This document shows positions 54,180 through 64,000 of a stretch of DNA of 64,000 nt, piece after piece (position 1 is the stretch's first letter; the number at the start of each line of letters is the position of its first letter). The translations under genes and the position numbers were made by a program. The DNA comes from Corallococcus macrosporus DSM 14697. Its GTDB lineage: Bacteria > Myxococcota > Myxococcia > Myxococcales > Myxococcaceae. The notes under the pieces were generated by a model. It saw nothing but the letters and a program-made list of their open reading frames with translations, was not told the DNA's origin and searched no databases. The stretch spans positions 1,776,501-1,840,500 of the forward strand of contig NZ_CP022203.1 of the NCBI RefSeq assembly GCF_002305895.1, in the 5' to 3' direction.

Positions 54180-56397
54180 TTACAAGCCCGCCGAAGCCAG
54201 CTCGGCTTCGAGGGCGCGGGTGTCCTGGGCGATGCGCAGGACGATGAATTCGGCGGGCTTGTTGGTGGCGAGCCCGATGCGCGCCACCAGCTTTCCGGCG
54301 AAGACGGCGGACGGCGGATTGAGCGCGTCCGAGACGTCGACAAAGAAGGCCTTGGCGGGCTCCTGGCTGCGGAAGGCGCCGTTCTTCATCTGCGCGAGGA
54401 GGAAGGTGGCGATGGAGCGCCGCACCTGGGCTCGCAGCCCTTCCGTGTTGTTGCGGTGCCGCGCGAACTGCAAGCCCGCCTTGAGGCTGCGCTCGATGAA
54501 GGACACGCCCCGGCGCTCGGCGACGTAGGGGAAGTTGCCGCCCGCCTTCAGCGTGCGCGAGCCGTCGATGTAGCGCGGCTGCCCAGGCCCGGTGGTGAGC
54601 GGATTGATGCGGCGGGGGTAGACGAGGTCCCGCTTCTTCTCTTCGAGGCACTCCTTGGACTCGAAGCCCAGGACGCCGAACATGCGCCCGGCCTCGATGC
54701 CCGCGGGAGCCTCATACACACCACCGGGGCGCGTGCCGTCGTTGCGCGCGAAGACGCCAGCAATGATGCCGGAGGGCGGGACGACGAGTTGCTCCAGGTT
54801 GCCGAAGACGCCGCGGGCGGGGTTGAGCACCTTGACGCGGGGCCAGTAGAGGGCCGCGTGCTCAGAGAGCCCTTCGAGGGCGGCCTCCTGCGAGACGTAG
54901 GATACGATGTCCGTGGCGCTGTAGCCCGCGGGCGAGTCGAGGACGGCGAAGACGAGGCCGTCGCGCGCCACCTCGCAGTAGCGCACCATCGCGTTGTGGA
55001 CGGCGGGCGTGGCGCGCCCGGGCACCAGGAGAAGGGAGAGGTCCTGCACTTCGTCGAGCGCGTAAAAGGCCGCTCCGGCCGGCCTCCGAGCCGATGAAGT
55101 CCGCGTCGTCCAGGCCGACGAGGCCGTCCGCACCACCCGAGAGGGCCACCGTCTGCACGTCAGGAATCGCGTCCGGTTGCACCATGAAGGCCCGGACGTA
55201 GGTGGAGCCGGTGCGCTCGTCATTGAGGACGCGCTCGACGTAGCGTGCGTCGCCCTGGGCCGAGGAGAGGTTGGGGAAGGACTCGCGGTAGGCACCGTCC
55301 TCGAGGACGAGGACGTCGAAGGTTTCGGGAGCTCCATTCGTCGGGGGCCGCACCTCCACCTCGAGGCGGTTGGCGTAGGCGCCTGCGTCCCTGGCCTCCA
55401 GGTGGAGGACGTCGGTGGCGCCGGAGGCGTCGCCCGTATGCAGGAGCGCGTCGAGTCCGAGGCCGGAGCTCGCGTCTCCCTGCACACGCAAAGAGGCACC
55501 AGGCCCCGTGGACTGGGTGCGCAACTGCAGGGCCCCCAGGGATGACGGTGCCACACGGACGCCCGCCACCGCCGCCTCCACGAGGGCGCGTACCTCGGCC
55601 AACTCGACAGCGCGCAGGCTCTGGACGTTGCCGCTCCCCACCTGCGGGCCGCCCGCGAAGCCGAAGACTGTGTTGGCGACCGCGTCGCCCACCTCCAGGC
55701 GGCTGGAGGCGCCCTGGGTGTCGCTGGCGATTCTCAGCACACCGGCCTCCACGGTGGCGCGTCCGCCGATGAGTCCCGCGTTGAGGACGGCGGCCACCTC
55801 CTGGGCAGTGGCCTGGGTGATGTCGCCGAAGTCCTCCTCGCTGAAGGGGATGAAGACGTCCCGACCGTCGTCGACGCGCACCCGGAGCGACTGCCCGGCG
55901 GTGAGGGTGTAGGGGCCGGGGCGACCCGCGGAGACGGAAGCCGCGGTGCCGGAGAAAACGACGTCCACCGCCTCGGCGCCGTTGGCGGACACCTCCAGGC
56001 GCTGGCCGTTGGCCAGGGTGAAGGGGGGACGCAACGTGCCGCGCACGACGGCGGGCGTGGGCCCGCCGCCCGTGGTGAGGGCCGCCGCAGCAGGCGTGGC
56101 CGTGTGCGACTCGGGGTTGGAGGCGTCCTCGTAGTGGACGGTGCGCACCGCCCAGAAGTGGCTGCCGCCCTGCTCGAAGAAACCCATGGCGGCGAGGGCC
56201 AGGTCCGAGTCCGGCGTGAAGCCGCCGAAGGTGGCTTGGTACTCCTCGAAGGAGGTGCACAGCACCGCCTGGCCGATGGGGCCTCTCTGCGCCAGGCCCA
56301 CGGCGCCGGCCACGGAGGTGGGCGCCGAGGGAATGCCACGGACGCGCGGCTCCTCCTCCTCCACGACGACTTTCGACGACAGCAGTTCACGACTCAC
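54180..56397 (-). pseudogene. Tail sheath protein with one frameshift
   Basis: GTG 56397 starts VSRELLSSKVVVEEEEPRVR, the conserved sheath N-terminus (PTSVAGAVGLAQRGPIGQAV, SFEEYQATFGGFTPDSDLAL). The frame runs to [20 protein letters not shown] and then fails near 55080. The rest is in the +1 frame: [40 protein letters not shown], and the C-terminal signature [16 protein letters not shown] to [10 protein letters not shown]. Corrected length about 738 residues. The site is a GGCC-rich stretch (minus GCCGGCCGGAGCGGCC), where deletion or assembly error is possible. If real, no working sheath is made. Confidence 0.85.
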
Positions 56398-56723
56398 GAG
56401 GCACCTCGCTTCTTGCGGGACATGCGCGCCGACACCTCCGGCGCGGCAGAGGGGGGCGACGACGGCGGGGCCGTGGGGGCTTGCCGCTTCAGGGCGACTT
56501 CGCCCCGGCGAATGGCAGCCGCCACCGCGGGCACGGAGAGCGCGGCCTCGGGCACGTCCTCTAGCGACACACCCGTGGCCAGGGTGAGGGAGGAGGGCAG
56601 GCGCCGGCCGCCACGGACTGGTTGCACGCTGCAGGCGCACTCGCCGCGAGCGACGCAGTACGGCTCATGAGGCAGGAGGAAGGTGACGAGCCTGCCCAGG
56701 GTATTGGTGAGGGTGACACTCAT
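56394..56723 (-). CDS. Small phage protein between IPT protein and sheath
   Basis: 109 residues: MSVTLTNTLGRLVTFLLPHE, PYCVARGECACSVQPVRGGR. One CxC-type cluster and a Pro/Ala-rich C-terminus. No family recognised. Overlaps both neighbours by 4 bases (ATGA, GTGA), so translation is coupled; probably a head-tail or sheath-associated accessory protein. Confidence 0.72.
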   Translation of the reverse strand: MSVTLTNTLGRLVTFLLPHEPYCVARGECACSVQPVRGGRRLPSSLTLATGVSLEDVPEAALSVPAVAAAIRRGEVALKRQAPTAPPSSPPSAAPEVSARMSRKKRGAS

Positions 56724-57622
56724 GAGGTGCCTCCGGAGAGAGAGTCCGCTTCGAGTTGGGCTTCGGAGACGGCCTTGCCGAGGTCGAAGGGCAGGCCCTC
56801 GTCCACGTCGAAGCCGCGCACGAGGAATCCCCACGTGAAGGCCCGCACGTCGTCGCGGCTGCCGAGCTGCGCGCGCGCCTCGCCGTCCGCGTCCATTTCC
56901 CAGCGGACGGTGCCGAGTGAGGCGTCCTCCGCGTCCCTTGGCATGGAGAGCCACCGGTTGCGGTTGAGGAAGGTGGCCACGGCGGCCATGAGGTTGAAGA
57001 GTTCGGCGGTGCGCGCGGAGGCCACCGTGAGGGTGAAGGCCAAGTCCACCGTGTACGCAGGGCGCCTGCGCACCAGCTCCGCGCCGGAGGGGCCCTGCAC
57101 GACGTCCTCGTGAAGGACGTTGGTGGAGTAGCGACGACTCTCGCGCAGCGTGGGGCCTGACAGCACCACGGAGGGCAGAGAGGCCATGGCGATGACGTTG
57201 AGGCCGTCCGCCACCGTGTCGTCGTAGTCGACGGAGACGCTGGCGCTGACGTTGGCCACCACCTGGCGCTTCAGCTCGCGCAGCAACGTGCGCACGAGAC
57301 GGGTGAGCGCCGCTTCCTTCGCGACGCGCGGGCGCAGGTAGCGGTACGCCCCCGGAAGGGCAGCAGCCTCGCCTGGAACGGGGCGTCCGTCCGCGGAGAG
57401 GTTGTGCAGCTCCACGTCGACGAGCGCCACTGCGTTGGGCGGCGTCCGCACGTCCACGTGGGCAGTGCCCGCCTCTTCACGGATGGAGAGCACCTCCGCG
57501 CGCAGTCCGCCCAGGCGCACGGCCACCCGCGCGGCGAAGCCCGTGCCGGAGAGGCGGAGAATGTCTCCTCCGCTGGTGGGCCCGGAGGAGGGCGTCACGG
57601 AGGCGAGGGCGGGGATGGCCAT
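56720..57622 (-). CDS. IPT/TIG-domain phage protein
   Basis: 300 residues. N-terminal TIG domain: PALASVTPSSGPTSGGDILR, LSGTGFAARVAVRLGGLRAE. The rest (RYLRPRVAKEAALTRLVRTL, FNLMAAVATFLNRNRWLSMP) resembles head- or tail-completion proteins but no family was assigned. Located between the tail-completion gene and the sheath. Confidence 0.75.
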   Translation of the reverse strand: MAIPALASVTPSSGPTSGGDILRLSGTGFAARVAVRLGGLRAEVLSIREEAGTAHVDVRTPPNAVALVDVELHNLSADGRPVPGEAAALPGAYRYLRPRVAKEAALTRLVRTLLRELKRQVVANVSASVSVDYDDTVADGLNVIAMASLPSVVLSGPTLRESRRYSTNVLHEDVVQGPSGAELVRRRPAYTVDLAFTLTVASARTAELFNLMAAVATFLNRNRWLSMPRDAEDASLGTVRWEMDADGEARAQLGSRDDVRAFTWGFLVRGFDVDEGLPFDLGKAVSEAQLEADSLSGGTS

Positions 57623-58227
57623 TACCCGGGCCCTCCGAGGCCCAGCTCCTTCGCCACGCGCGCGAGGAAGCGGCGGCTGGCGCCCTGGCGAAACCGTGCG
57701 AAGGCGGGCCGCAGGAAGGGCCGCGCGGGCGTCTGCGTCACAACCACTCCGCGCCCTTGGCCGCTGCTGCGCGACTGGCCGGCCAGGCCGGCCTGGAGGA
57801 GCAGCGCGAAGAGGAAGCGCCGCATCTTCGGCGTCATGGGGATGACGACGGGCGGCCCGCCGTACTCCTGGAGCTGCGCCACGTCGACGAGGGAATCGCC
57901 GTCGGGCCCCTTCGCGGTGCGGGACACACCGATGAAAGCCTCGTCGCCCTCCACGACGACGGAGATGGAATTGCGCAGCGCCGCGGAGACGAGGAGGGCC
58001 TTCGTCCCGTTGAAACCAGCGAGCTGGCGCGCCGCCAGTGTGAGGGGCGAAGGCGGGCGGATGGGCTCACCACCAGGCGCCTGCTGGGTGAGGCCCTGCA
58101 CCACCTCCTTGCGCAGGGCGTGCGCCTCCTGGCGCAGGGCCGTCTGCATCGCCCCTTCAAGGCGCGACGAGCCCGCCGCCAGCAGTTGGCGGGCCCGTGC
58201 CCAGTCTCCGGTGCGCGAGACGGCCAT
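57622..58227 (-). CDS. Tail completion protein (HK97 gp10-like)
   Basis: 201 residues from ATG 58227 ([20 protein letters not shown]). Helical N-terminus ([20 protein letters not shown]), then [20 protein letters not shown], the ARPFLRPA motif of gp10/virion morphogenesis proteins. These close the tail-head interface. The stop overlaps the next ATG by one base. Confidence 0.7.
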   Translation of the reverse strand: MAVSRTGDWARARQLLAAGSSRLEGAMQTALRQEAHALRKEVVQGLTQQAPGGEPIRPPSPLTLAARQLAGFNGTKALLVSAALRNSISVVVEGDEAFIGVSRTAKGPDGDSLVDVAQLQEYGGPPVVIPMTPKMRRFLFALLLQAGLAGQSRSSGQGRGVVVTQTPARPFLRPAFARFRQGASRRFLARVAKELGLGGPG

Positions 58228-58234
58228 GTGCGTC

Positions 58235-58876
58235 TCAGCCCTTCTTCGCCCGCAGGTGGGGGACGTGCGAGTTGAGCCACTCGAGGGCCACGTGGGTGGC
58301 CTCACTCACCACCGCGCCGTGGCGGACGGACACGGAGGTGAGGGCCAGGGTGTGCGCGGCGACTTCCACATCCTCCGGCCGGCAGCCGTAGTGCTTGAGG
58401 CCCTCGGCCATGGGCCGCACGGCGGGCAGGGTGCCGTAGCGCCAGTAGTGCAGCTCCAGGTTGCAGGTGTACGCCTCGGCCTCGTACTTGGCCCGAGCGG
58501 CGGGGCTGGTGAGGTAGGCCAGCTCGTAGCTGGGCCCCTCCTCGTCATGCTGGACGGCGTGCTGGTGCTCGTGGACGCACACCACCACCTGGGCCCACAA
58601 GTCCCAGCCGCCCTTCGGCACGCCCACCTCGAAGGGCAGGTAGAGGGTGCGGCCCACGGTGGTGGCGTACTTCTCCAGGAAGCGCTGCCTGTCGAGGATG
58701 CCCATGCGCTGCAGCGCCTCGGCCGCAAGCTGCATTTCGAGGGAGTCGGCCTTGTTGGCCGTCTTGGTGCGGAAGCGCTCCTGCATGTACTTCCAGAAGG
58801 CCCACACCTCCGAGGGCTGGATGTCGCGCTGGAAGAGGCCGCCCACGCCGGGGAGGGACTGGAGGTAGCCCTTCAC
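58235..58876 (-). CDS. Putative metallopeptidase (HExxH) in head-tail module
   Basis: 213 residues. [20 protein letters not shown] contains HEHQH, the zinc-metallopeptidase motif HExxH, near residue 101. A later acidic residue ([19 protein letters not shown]) could be the third ligand. No family recognised. A peptidase in the virion operon might process structural or host wall proteins; this is inference. Starts in a 4-base overlap with the preceding small gene. Confidence 0.7.
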   Translation of the reverse strand: MKGYLQSLPGVGGLFQRDIQPSEVWAFWKYMQERFRTKTANKADSLEMQLAAEALQRMGILDRQRFLEKYATTVGRTLYLPFEVGVPKGGWDLWAQVVVCVHEHQHAVQHDEEGPSYELAYLTSPAARAKYEAEAYTCNLELHYWRYGTLPAVRPMAEGLKHYGCRPEDVEVAAHTLALTSVSVRHGAVVSEATHVALEWLNSHVPHLRAKKG

Positions 58877-59151
58877 AGGACACCGCCTTCCTCGGCGCCC
58901 GCGTCCACGGTGTTGGGCAGGCAGGTGTGACCGGAGACGCCCTCCTCGTTGACGTAGGTGCAGGTGAAGGCCGCGCTGCTGTGCTCGCTGACCGCGTCGC
59001 AGTCGGCGAGCACCTGCCAGTTGCCGTCGCCGTTGCAGATTTCGGCGACGTTGCCGGCGCAGCGCGTGGACACCGGCGCGCAGCCGTCCGGTGCGCGGCA
59101 GCGGGTGAGGAGGGCGGTGGCGAGAAGGGAGGTGAGCAGAAGTGTTTTCAC
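58873..59151 (-). CDS. Small exported Cys-rich protein
   Basis: 92 residues: signal peptide [18 protein letters not shown], a possible lipobox TRC or signal cleavage nearby, then six further Cys ([28 protein letters not shown]). The Cys pattern (C-x6-[11 protein letters not shown]) resembles the short CAGN/EICNGDG modules of myxobacterial exported proteins. Unusual inside a virion operon; perhaps a conversion or exclusion factor. Confidence 0.65.
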   Translation of the reverse strand: MKTLLLTSLLATALLTRCRAPDGCAPVSTRCAGNVAEICNGDGNWQVLADCDAVSEHSSAAFTCTYVNEEGVSGHTCLPNTVDAGAEEGGVL

Positions 59152-59672
59152 GTGAGTCCTCGGGCTTGGGGCCTGTCGTTGAAGGTGACGAGAAGGAGGT
59201 TTCGGCGAGGCCTCCGGCGGTGGAGGCCGAAGCCGATGGGGCGCGCCTCCGTCACGTACAGCCCTGGAGGCGTCCTCACGGCTTGCACGAGGGCGCCCGC
59301 GACGTCGTAGAGGCCCCCCAGCCTGTCGCTGGGGCGGATGAGGGCGTCGCCCGTGGCCGCGTCGACGAGGCCGAGGCGCTCCAAGTCGCGGAAGTGGAAG
59401 ACGAGTTCGAAGCTCGTCCTGGGGCTGTTGCCGGAAGGAGTCATGCGCAATGACTCAAAGGCATCCGGCTCCACCTGGCAGGGGACACGCACAGGCGGAA
59501 ATTCGCGACGGTAGGCTTCGGCCAGGCCGTCGTCGTCCGCGTCCTCGAGTACCGGCTCGCGGAAGTCCGCGTCGTACCCGCTGGCATGGAGGCCCGGGCC
59601 GGGGCCCGCCATGGTGGCGGTGTCCAAGCGGTGCAGCTCCGCGAGGAAAGGGAAGATGATCCTGCCCCTCAT
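59148..59672 (-). CDS. Hypothetical head-tail protein
   Basis: 174 residues ([20 protein letters not shown]). [54 protein letters not shown] resemble the head-closure or neck proteins at this operon position, without clear family identity. Overlaps neighbours at both ends. Confidence 0.68.
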   Translation of the reverse strand: MRGRIIFPFLAELHRLDTATMAGPGPGLHASGYDADFREPVLEDADDDGLAEAYRREFPPVRVPCQVEPDAFESLRMTPSGNSPRTSFELVFHFRDLERLGLVDAATGDALIRPSDRLGGLYDVAGALVQAVRTPPGLYVTEARPIGFGLHRRRPRRNLLLVTFNDRPQARGLT

Positions 59673-60310
59673 CAGGCCGCTCCGGGCAAGGAGGGCTTCA
59701 CGTAGGGGGCGAGGAGGGTGTCCACCTCTGGCTCTCCAGTGAGTGGCCGCACCGAGGGGCGGACACTGTCGAGGCGATAGCTCTGCTCGCGCGTCCTCTC
59801 CTCCACCACGCGCCAGCGCGTGCGCTCCTCCAGGGAAGCCTCATCTGCCAGAGGCGAGAGGCTGCGCAGGACGAGGAGCATGCAGGCCCGGCGAATGGCG
59901 GGCGGCGTGCGCCCCTCGGGCGTCCCGTCCGCTTCGGTGTAGCCCCAGCGGGCGCCCACCGTGACGTTGCCCTCGCCGCGCGGGAAGACACGGCCATGGC
60001 GGAAGGTGAGGCGAGGCCCGTCGAAGCCTGCGCCTACCGGAGCGCCCACCACCACCAAGCGCTCCTTGGAGAAGGACACGTCCGCCCCGTACAGCGCCAG
60101 GCGGTAGAGGCGGATGGGTGGCACCGGCAGCCAGAGGGACGGGGTGCCGCGCCCGTCGAAGTGCAACGTCGCCGGGCGCGGCTCGAAGTGCCACCCCGTC
60201 ACCTTGTCGATGGTGCGCGTCGCCTCTTCGAGGAGGACGGCCAGGCGGGTGTCGCCCGCCATGGCCGGTGTGACGCCCTCGGCGCGCATGTCGGCCACCA
60301 TGGCGTACAC
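59672..60310 (-). CDS. Head-tail connector-like protein
   Basis: 212 residues (start GTG 60310 or ATG 60301). [57 protein letters not shown] follow the layout of gp6-type head-tail connectors (an N-terminal helical EATRxID segment and a beta hairpin). Position after the capsid gene supports this. Confidence 0.7.
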   Translation of the reverse strand: MYAMVADMRAEGVTPAMAGDTRLAVLLEEATRTIDKVTGWHFEPRPATLHFDGRGTPSLWLPVPPIRLYRLALYGADVSFSKERLVVVGAPVGAGFDGPRLTFRHGRVFPRGEGNVTVGARWGYTEADGTPEGRTPPAIRRACMLLVLRSLSPLADEASLEERTRWRVVEERTREQSYRLDSVRPSVRPLTGEPEVDTLLAPYVKPSLPGAA

Positions 60311-60311
60311 G

Positions 60312-60689
60312 TCAGTCCTTCTCTCGCTTGGCGCGACGCGTGTCCTTCTCCTCGCTGGCCTTCGGGAGGTCCTCCGTCGTCAGCGTGCCGCCGGGCCGCG
60401 CCGCACTCAGCTTCAGCTCGTCGCTGGCGTTGCGCTTCACCTTGGCCTCATCGGCCTCGGCCGCGTCGATGGCCTTCGCTTCGGCGTCCGTGCTCACGTC
60501 GAAGGCGAGCGGCGAGTAGGCGTCGCCGGGCAACTGGCGCACCGTGCGCAGGTAGTCGGCCACCGGCTTCTCCACCCGGTACCACCCGCGTTCCTCTTGA
60601 AACTTGATGCCGGCATACGTGTAGCGCCGAAGCACGTGGCCGCGGCGCGCGTCGTAGGCCTTCAGTCGGACGAGATAGGTATTATCCAT
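60312..60689 (-). CDS. Hypothetical head protein
   Basis: 125 residues: MDNTYLVRLKAYDARRGHVL, RRYTYAGIKFQEERGWYRVE, KPVADYLRTVRQ. The second half is highly charged and probably disordered. No family recognised; directly downstream of the capsid gene. Confidence 0.68.
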   Translation of the reverse strand: MDNTYLVRLKAYDARRGHVLRRYTYAGIKFQEERGWYRVEKPVADYLRTVRQLPGDAYSPLAFDVSTDAEAKAIDAAEADEAKVKRNASDELKLSAARPGGTLTTEDLPKASEEKDTRRAKREKD

Positions 60690-60700
60690 GGTGGTGGGCC

Positions 60701-61641
<941 letters not shown>

Positions 61642-61687
61642 GGGGATTCCTTCGGCGTTGAGGCTTCCTGGTGGCGGGTGGGGACGT

Positions 61688-62377
61688 TCATCCGACGTCG
61701 TGGAAGGAGAGGGCCTTGTCGACGCTCTCCCGGTTGAGGGGCTTGTTGAGGTCGAGGGGCCAACCGACGTCCTCTACGGTGGGCTTGGGCGGACGCTCCG
61801 CGGGGGCGCTGCTGTTGGGCAGGCCGAACTGCTTCTCCACTCGGCCCAGGCGCTGGTGCTGCTCCTTCACACTGCCCTCCAGCGCGCGGACGGCGTCGGT
61901 GAGCTTCGTCAGTCCTTCCATGACGCCGGAGGAGTCGGGGCTCGGTGCGGGCGGAGCCGGCTGAGGAGCCGGCGCGGCGTTGGCGGCCTTGGCGCGCGCC
62001 TCGACGTCCTCCTCGTCCTCGGAGTCGTCTTCGTCCTCTTCCAGTGCGTCGGCGAGCGCGCGCAGGTGCTGGGCCACCTCCACCACGCGCACGCCGTCGA
62101 TGCCGTCCGTGGACGTCAGCGCTTCGACGAGGGCCGTCACTGCCTCAAGGGCCTGCTGGGCGGAGGCGAGGACGGTGTCCTCGGCCTTGGAGGTGTCCGA
62201 GGTGGTGGGGCTGGCGCCCTCGGCCGGCGTGGAGTCCTGGGGAGCGTCGTGCATGTCGTCTCTCTTCACGAGGAGGAAGCGGTGCTTGTTGGCGGCCCTG
62301 TCCACGAGGGACACCTCCTCCACCACCATGTCGACGAGGCGGTGGACGGGCGCGGAGCCTTGGGTGGTGCTCGTCAT
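61688..62377 (-). CDS. Scaffold-like phage protein
   Basis: 229 residues. N-terminal [20 protein letters not shown] is the SLVDRAAN block seen after prohead protease genes. The middle is acidic ([20 protein letters not shown]), followed by a coiled coil ([19 protein letters not shown]). Acidic coiled-coil proteins in this position act as scaffolds for capsid assembly. Starts inside a 4-base overlap with the protease gene. Confidence 0.75.
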   Translation of the reverse strand: MTSTTQGSAPVHRLVDMVVEEVSLVDRAANKHRFLLVKRDDMHDAPQDSTPAEGASPTTSDTSKAEDTVLASAQQALEAVTALVEALTSTDGIDGVRVVEVAQHLRALADALEEDEDDSEDEEDVEARAKAANAAPAPQPAPPAPSPDSSGVMEGLTKLTDAVRALEGSVKEQHQRLGRVEKQFGLPNSSAPAERPPKPTVEDVGWPLDLNKPLNRESVDKALSFHDVG

Positions 62378-63726
62378 GCGGCCTCCGGCTGGGAGTCAGC
62401 GGCAGGTGTTTCGGAAGGGGGGGGCTCGGTAGGGGGCGATGCCTCGGGGAGGCGGCGCGCGGTGCCGCCAATGGAGAAGCCCGTCAGTTGCCCGTCCTTC
62501 ACCCGGCCCCAGAGCTCGTCGGAGAGGACGCGCACGGCGAGAAGCCAGGTGCCCTTGCGCACCGGCACTTCGCCCAGGTTGAAGTCGACGGGGGCCAGGT
62601 AGCTCTCCAGCACCTTCACGTGCCCGTTGACGCGCATCTGGTGCATGAGCCCCAGGCCGCCGAACTCCTCCATGAAGCGGTGTGCCGCCTGACGAATCTC
62701 CGCGGCGGAGTAGATGTCGCCCTGCGCGTCCACCGTCTCCGGCTCCAGGACGACGCCCAGGACGTACCGCTCGTCGTCGGGCTCGACGCCCTTGAGGAGC
62801 GGCTTCGTCGCGAGGAAGGAGGCGGTGTCGGGCGACTCCTCCGGCTGCCAGTCGTCCACCGTGAAGTCCGGGCCACCCTCCAGCGCCTTCGCGGCGGGCT
62901 GGTAGTTGGAGACGAGGAGCTGCGTCAGCACGGAGGAGCCGCCCACGCCGCGCATGGCGGCGATGGTGCGAGGCGTCCGGATGCGCTTCACCACGAAGCC
63001 GGAGCCCTTCAGCATCCCGGGCAGCTTGCCCCGGATGCCGTACGTCATGAGCCAGCGGCCCTTCAGCGACTTGAGGACGCCGTAGAAGCGCTCCTCGTCG
63101 AAGTCGCCCTCACCGACGTCGACGTTGTACCCAGGGTACGGAGGGTCGAGAAAGAGGACGGTGTCCTTCCCGTCGTACTTGCGGACCACCTTCTCGTAGT
63201 CGCCGCCGTACACCTTCACGCGCTTGAGGCGGGGGGCGTGCTGCTCGATGCGGGCGAGCGTCTTCGCCTCGACGCCCATGCCGTTGGGGCTGACGCTGCG
63301 ACCGCGCAGCTTCCCGTAGGAGAAGTGCGTCAGGTAGAGGAAGCGGTGCAGGCGCTCCACGTCCCCCTTCGGCTTGGAATCGAAGAGGCTCTTGAAGGTC
63401 TTCTCGTCGCCGACCCACGGCAGCTTCTTCAGCTTGGCGAGGCCCGCTGGCGTCAGCTTCTGGAGGAGCCGGTACGCGTCGGCGATTTCGGGGTCCGCGT
63501 CGTTGATGGCCTCGACGTCCGAGGGGGCCTTCTCGAAGAGGACGGCGGCGCTGCCGGCGAAGGGCTCCACGTACGTCTTGTGCGCGGGCAGCATTGCCAC
63601 CAGGCGCTTCGCCAGGCGCTTCTTGCCAGCAGGGCTGCCCCAGATGGTCTTCTCCACCGGCTCACCCTGGAGGGACTCCAGGACGTGCCGGGCCCGGGCG
63701 AGGGCTTTCGTGAGGGCGTCACCCAT
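62374..63726 (-). CDS. Fusion of Dam-type adenine methylase and XkdF-like prohead protease
   Basis: 450 residues. Residues 25-275 are a D12 class N6-adenine methyltransferase: [36 protein letters not shown] (motif I), [16 protein letters not shown] (motif IV DPPY). Residues 320-430 match XkdF-like putative proteases of PBSX-type phages: [68 protein letters not shown]. These functions are normally separate genes; no stop lies between them. The methylase could protect phage DNA while the protease matures the head. Confidence 0.85.
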   Translation of the reverse strand: MGDALTKALARARHVLESLQGEPVEKTIWGSPAGKKRLAKRLVAMLPAHKTYVEPFAGSAAVLFEKAPSDVEAINDADPEIADAYRLLQKLTPAGLAKLKKLPWVGDEKTFKSLFDSKPKGDVERLHRFLYLTHFSYGKLRGRSVSPNGMGVEAKTLARIEQHAPRLKRVKVYGGDYEKVVRKYDGKDTVLFLDPPYPGYNVDVGEGDFDEERFYGVLKSLKGRWLMTYGIRGKLPGMLKGSGFVVKRIRTPRTIAAMRGVGGSSVLTQLLVSNYQPAAKALEGGPDFTVDDWQPEESPDTASFLATKPLLKGVEPDDERYVLGVVLEPETVDAQGDIYSAAEIRQAAHRFMEEFGGLGLMHQMRVNGHVKVLESYLAPVDFNLGEVPVRKGTWLLAVRVLSDELWGRVKDGQLTGFSIGGTARRLPEASPPTEPPPSETPAADSQPEAA

Positions 63727-63904
63727 CCTGGAGGCCCTCCGGGTCGAAGCCCCACGTCAGCTCTCCCGAGGTGGGGAGATTGAGGTCGCGAGGCCAGACG
63801 ATGGGCGTCGCCTCGGCCTTGGCCGTGGAGGTCGACTCCTGCGTCGTCGTGCTGCCCTCCGGCGTCGGAGGTGAGGTGGTGGAAGGTGTCGAGGGTGCCT
63901 GCAT
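63719..63904 (-). CDS. Small hypothetical phage protein
   Basis: 61 residues, MQAPSTPSTTSPPTPEGSTT ... [13 protein letters not shown]. Thr/Pro-rich first half. Its stop overlaps the start of the fusion gene by 8 bases. A ribosome site (GGAGA) and the late promoter-like element lie directly upstream. No family. Confidence 0.6.
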   Translation of the reverse strand: MQAPSTPSTTSPPTPEGSTTTQESTSTAKAEATPIVWPRDLNLPTSGELTWGFDPEGLQDG

Positions 63905-63924
63905 CGCGTTTCGTCTCCGAAAGA

Positions 63925-63956
63925 GACAAAGGCCTGCGACGCGAAATCGGGGACAT
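63925..63956 (-). promoter_or_regulatory. Late promoter-like element, copy 1
   Basis: ATGTCCCCG, 14 bases, GCCTTTG, 21 bases before the 61-aa gene that opens the head module in this window. Confidence 0.75.
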
Positions 63957-63958
63957 CA

Positions 63959-64000
63959 CTAAGTGACGGCGAGTGTCGTGGTGCGGCAGAGGCCGTGGTA
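63959..64000 (-). CDS. 3' end of an upstream phage gene (cut by window edge)
   Basis: The last 13 codons read YHGLCRTTTLAVT and then TAG at about 63959-63961, just outside the late promoter-like element. Portal or terminase genes are expected at this position in similar phages, but the fragment is too short to identify. Confidence 0.45.
   Translation of the reverse strand, partial: YHGLCRTTTLAVT

Noticed and set aside
61945-63783. 612-residue plus-strand frame over the methylase/protease fusion
   Set aside because: Shadow frame; composition is Arg/Gly/Val repeats and the opposite frame has clear motifs.

Overview
The window is GC-rich bacterial DNA. Its gene types (myovirus-like prophage with very GC-rich structural genes, zinc-binding and HEAT-repeat lipoproteins, many IS elements) best suit a myxobacterium of the Myxococcus/Corallococcus/Archangium kind. 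That host assignment is inference; no rRNA or housekeeping marker is present to prove it.

Layout. (1) 1-2.04 kb, minus strand: the 5' end of a Clp-type AAA+ ATPase, an HNH endonuclease and four tRNA genes, one a clear class II tRNA-Tyr and three short or unusual. (2) 2.4-20 kb: an accessory region of IS elements (IS256 remnant, intact IS701, IS3 and IS4) interleaved with genes typical of defence islands: a DUF4288-like protein, an HNH_5 nuclease, a HEPN-like protein, a SAM methyltransferase, an XRE-type regulator with a clear operator, a DUF4209 (RNxxxHG) protein and a protein with a C-terminal PD-(D/E)XK-like nuclease domain. (3) 20.5-32.4 kb, mostly minus strand: small genes, an amidoligase and two gamma-glutamylcyclotransferase-like genes. 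Six of the transcription units are preceded by the same ~43-bp promoter-like repeat. An ISKra4 element separates the amidoligase from the cyclotransferases. An RDD-family gene and a HEAT-repeat lipoprotein gene lie here on the plus strand. (4) 32.4-64 kb, minus strand: the structural module of a contractile-tailed prophage. In transcription order: a Dam methylase/prohead protease fusion, scaffold-like protein, major capsid protein, head-tail connectors, sheath, tube, tail chaperones, tape measure, LysM/hub/spike, gp25, baseplate J, several tail proteins, tail protein I and a repeat-rich tail fibre.

The prophage looks damaged. An IS66 copy with perfect 8-bp target duplications splits tail protein I, and the capsid and sheath genes each carry one frameshift. 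Sequencing error cannot be excluded for the frameshifts.

The most unusual structure is a second repeat family: five copies of a 32-35 bp element (minus strand ATGTCCCCG-N14/17-GCCTTTG), four just upstream of structural genes. At three of the four sites a gene or gene cluster of different character sits on the opposite strand between the preceding structural gene and the element: a GIY-YIG-like gene, an unknown 163-aa gene with flanking debris, and a 574-aa gene with a PD-(D/E)XK-like motif. The last is bounded by a ~195-bp direct duplication of the structural-gene junction. This suggests late promoters that double as cargo insertion sites.
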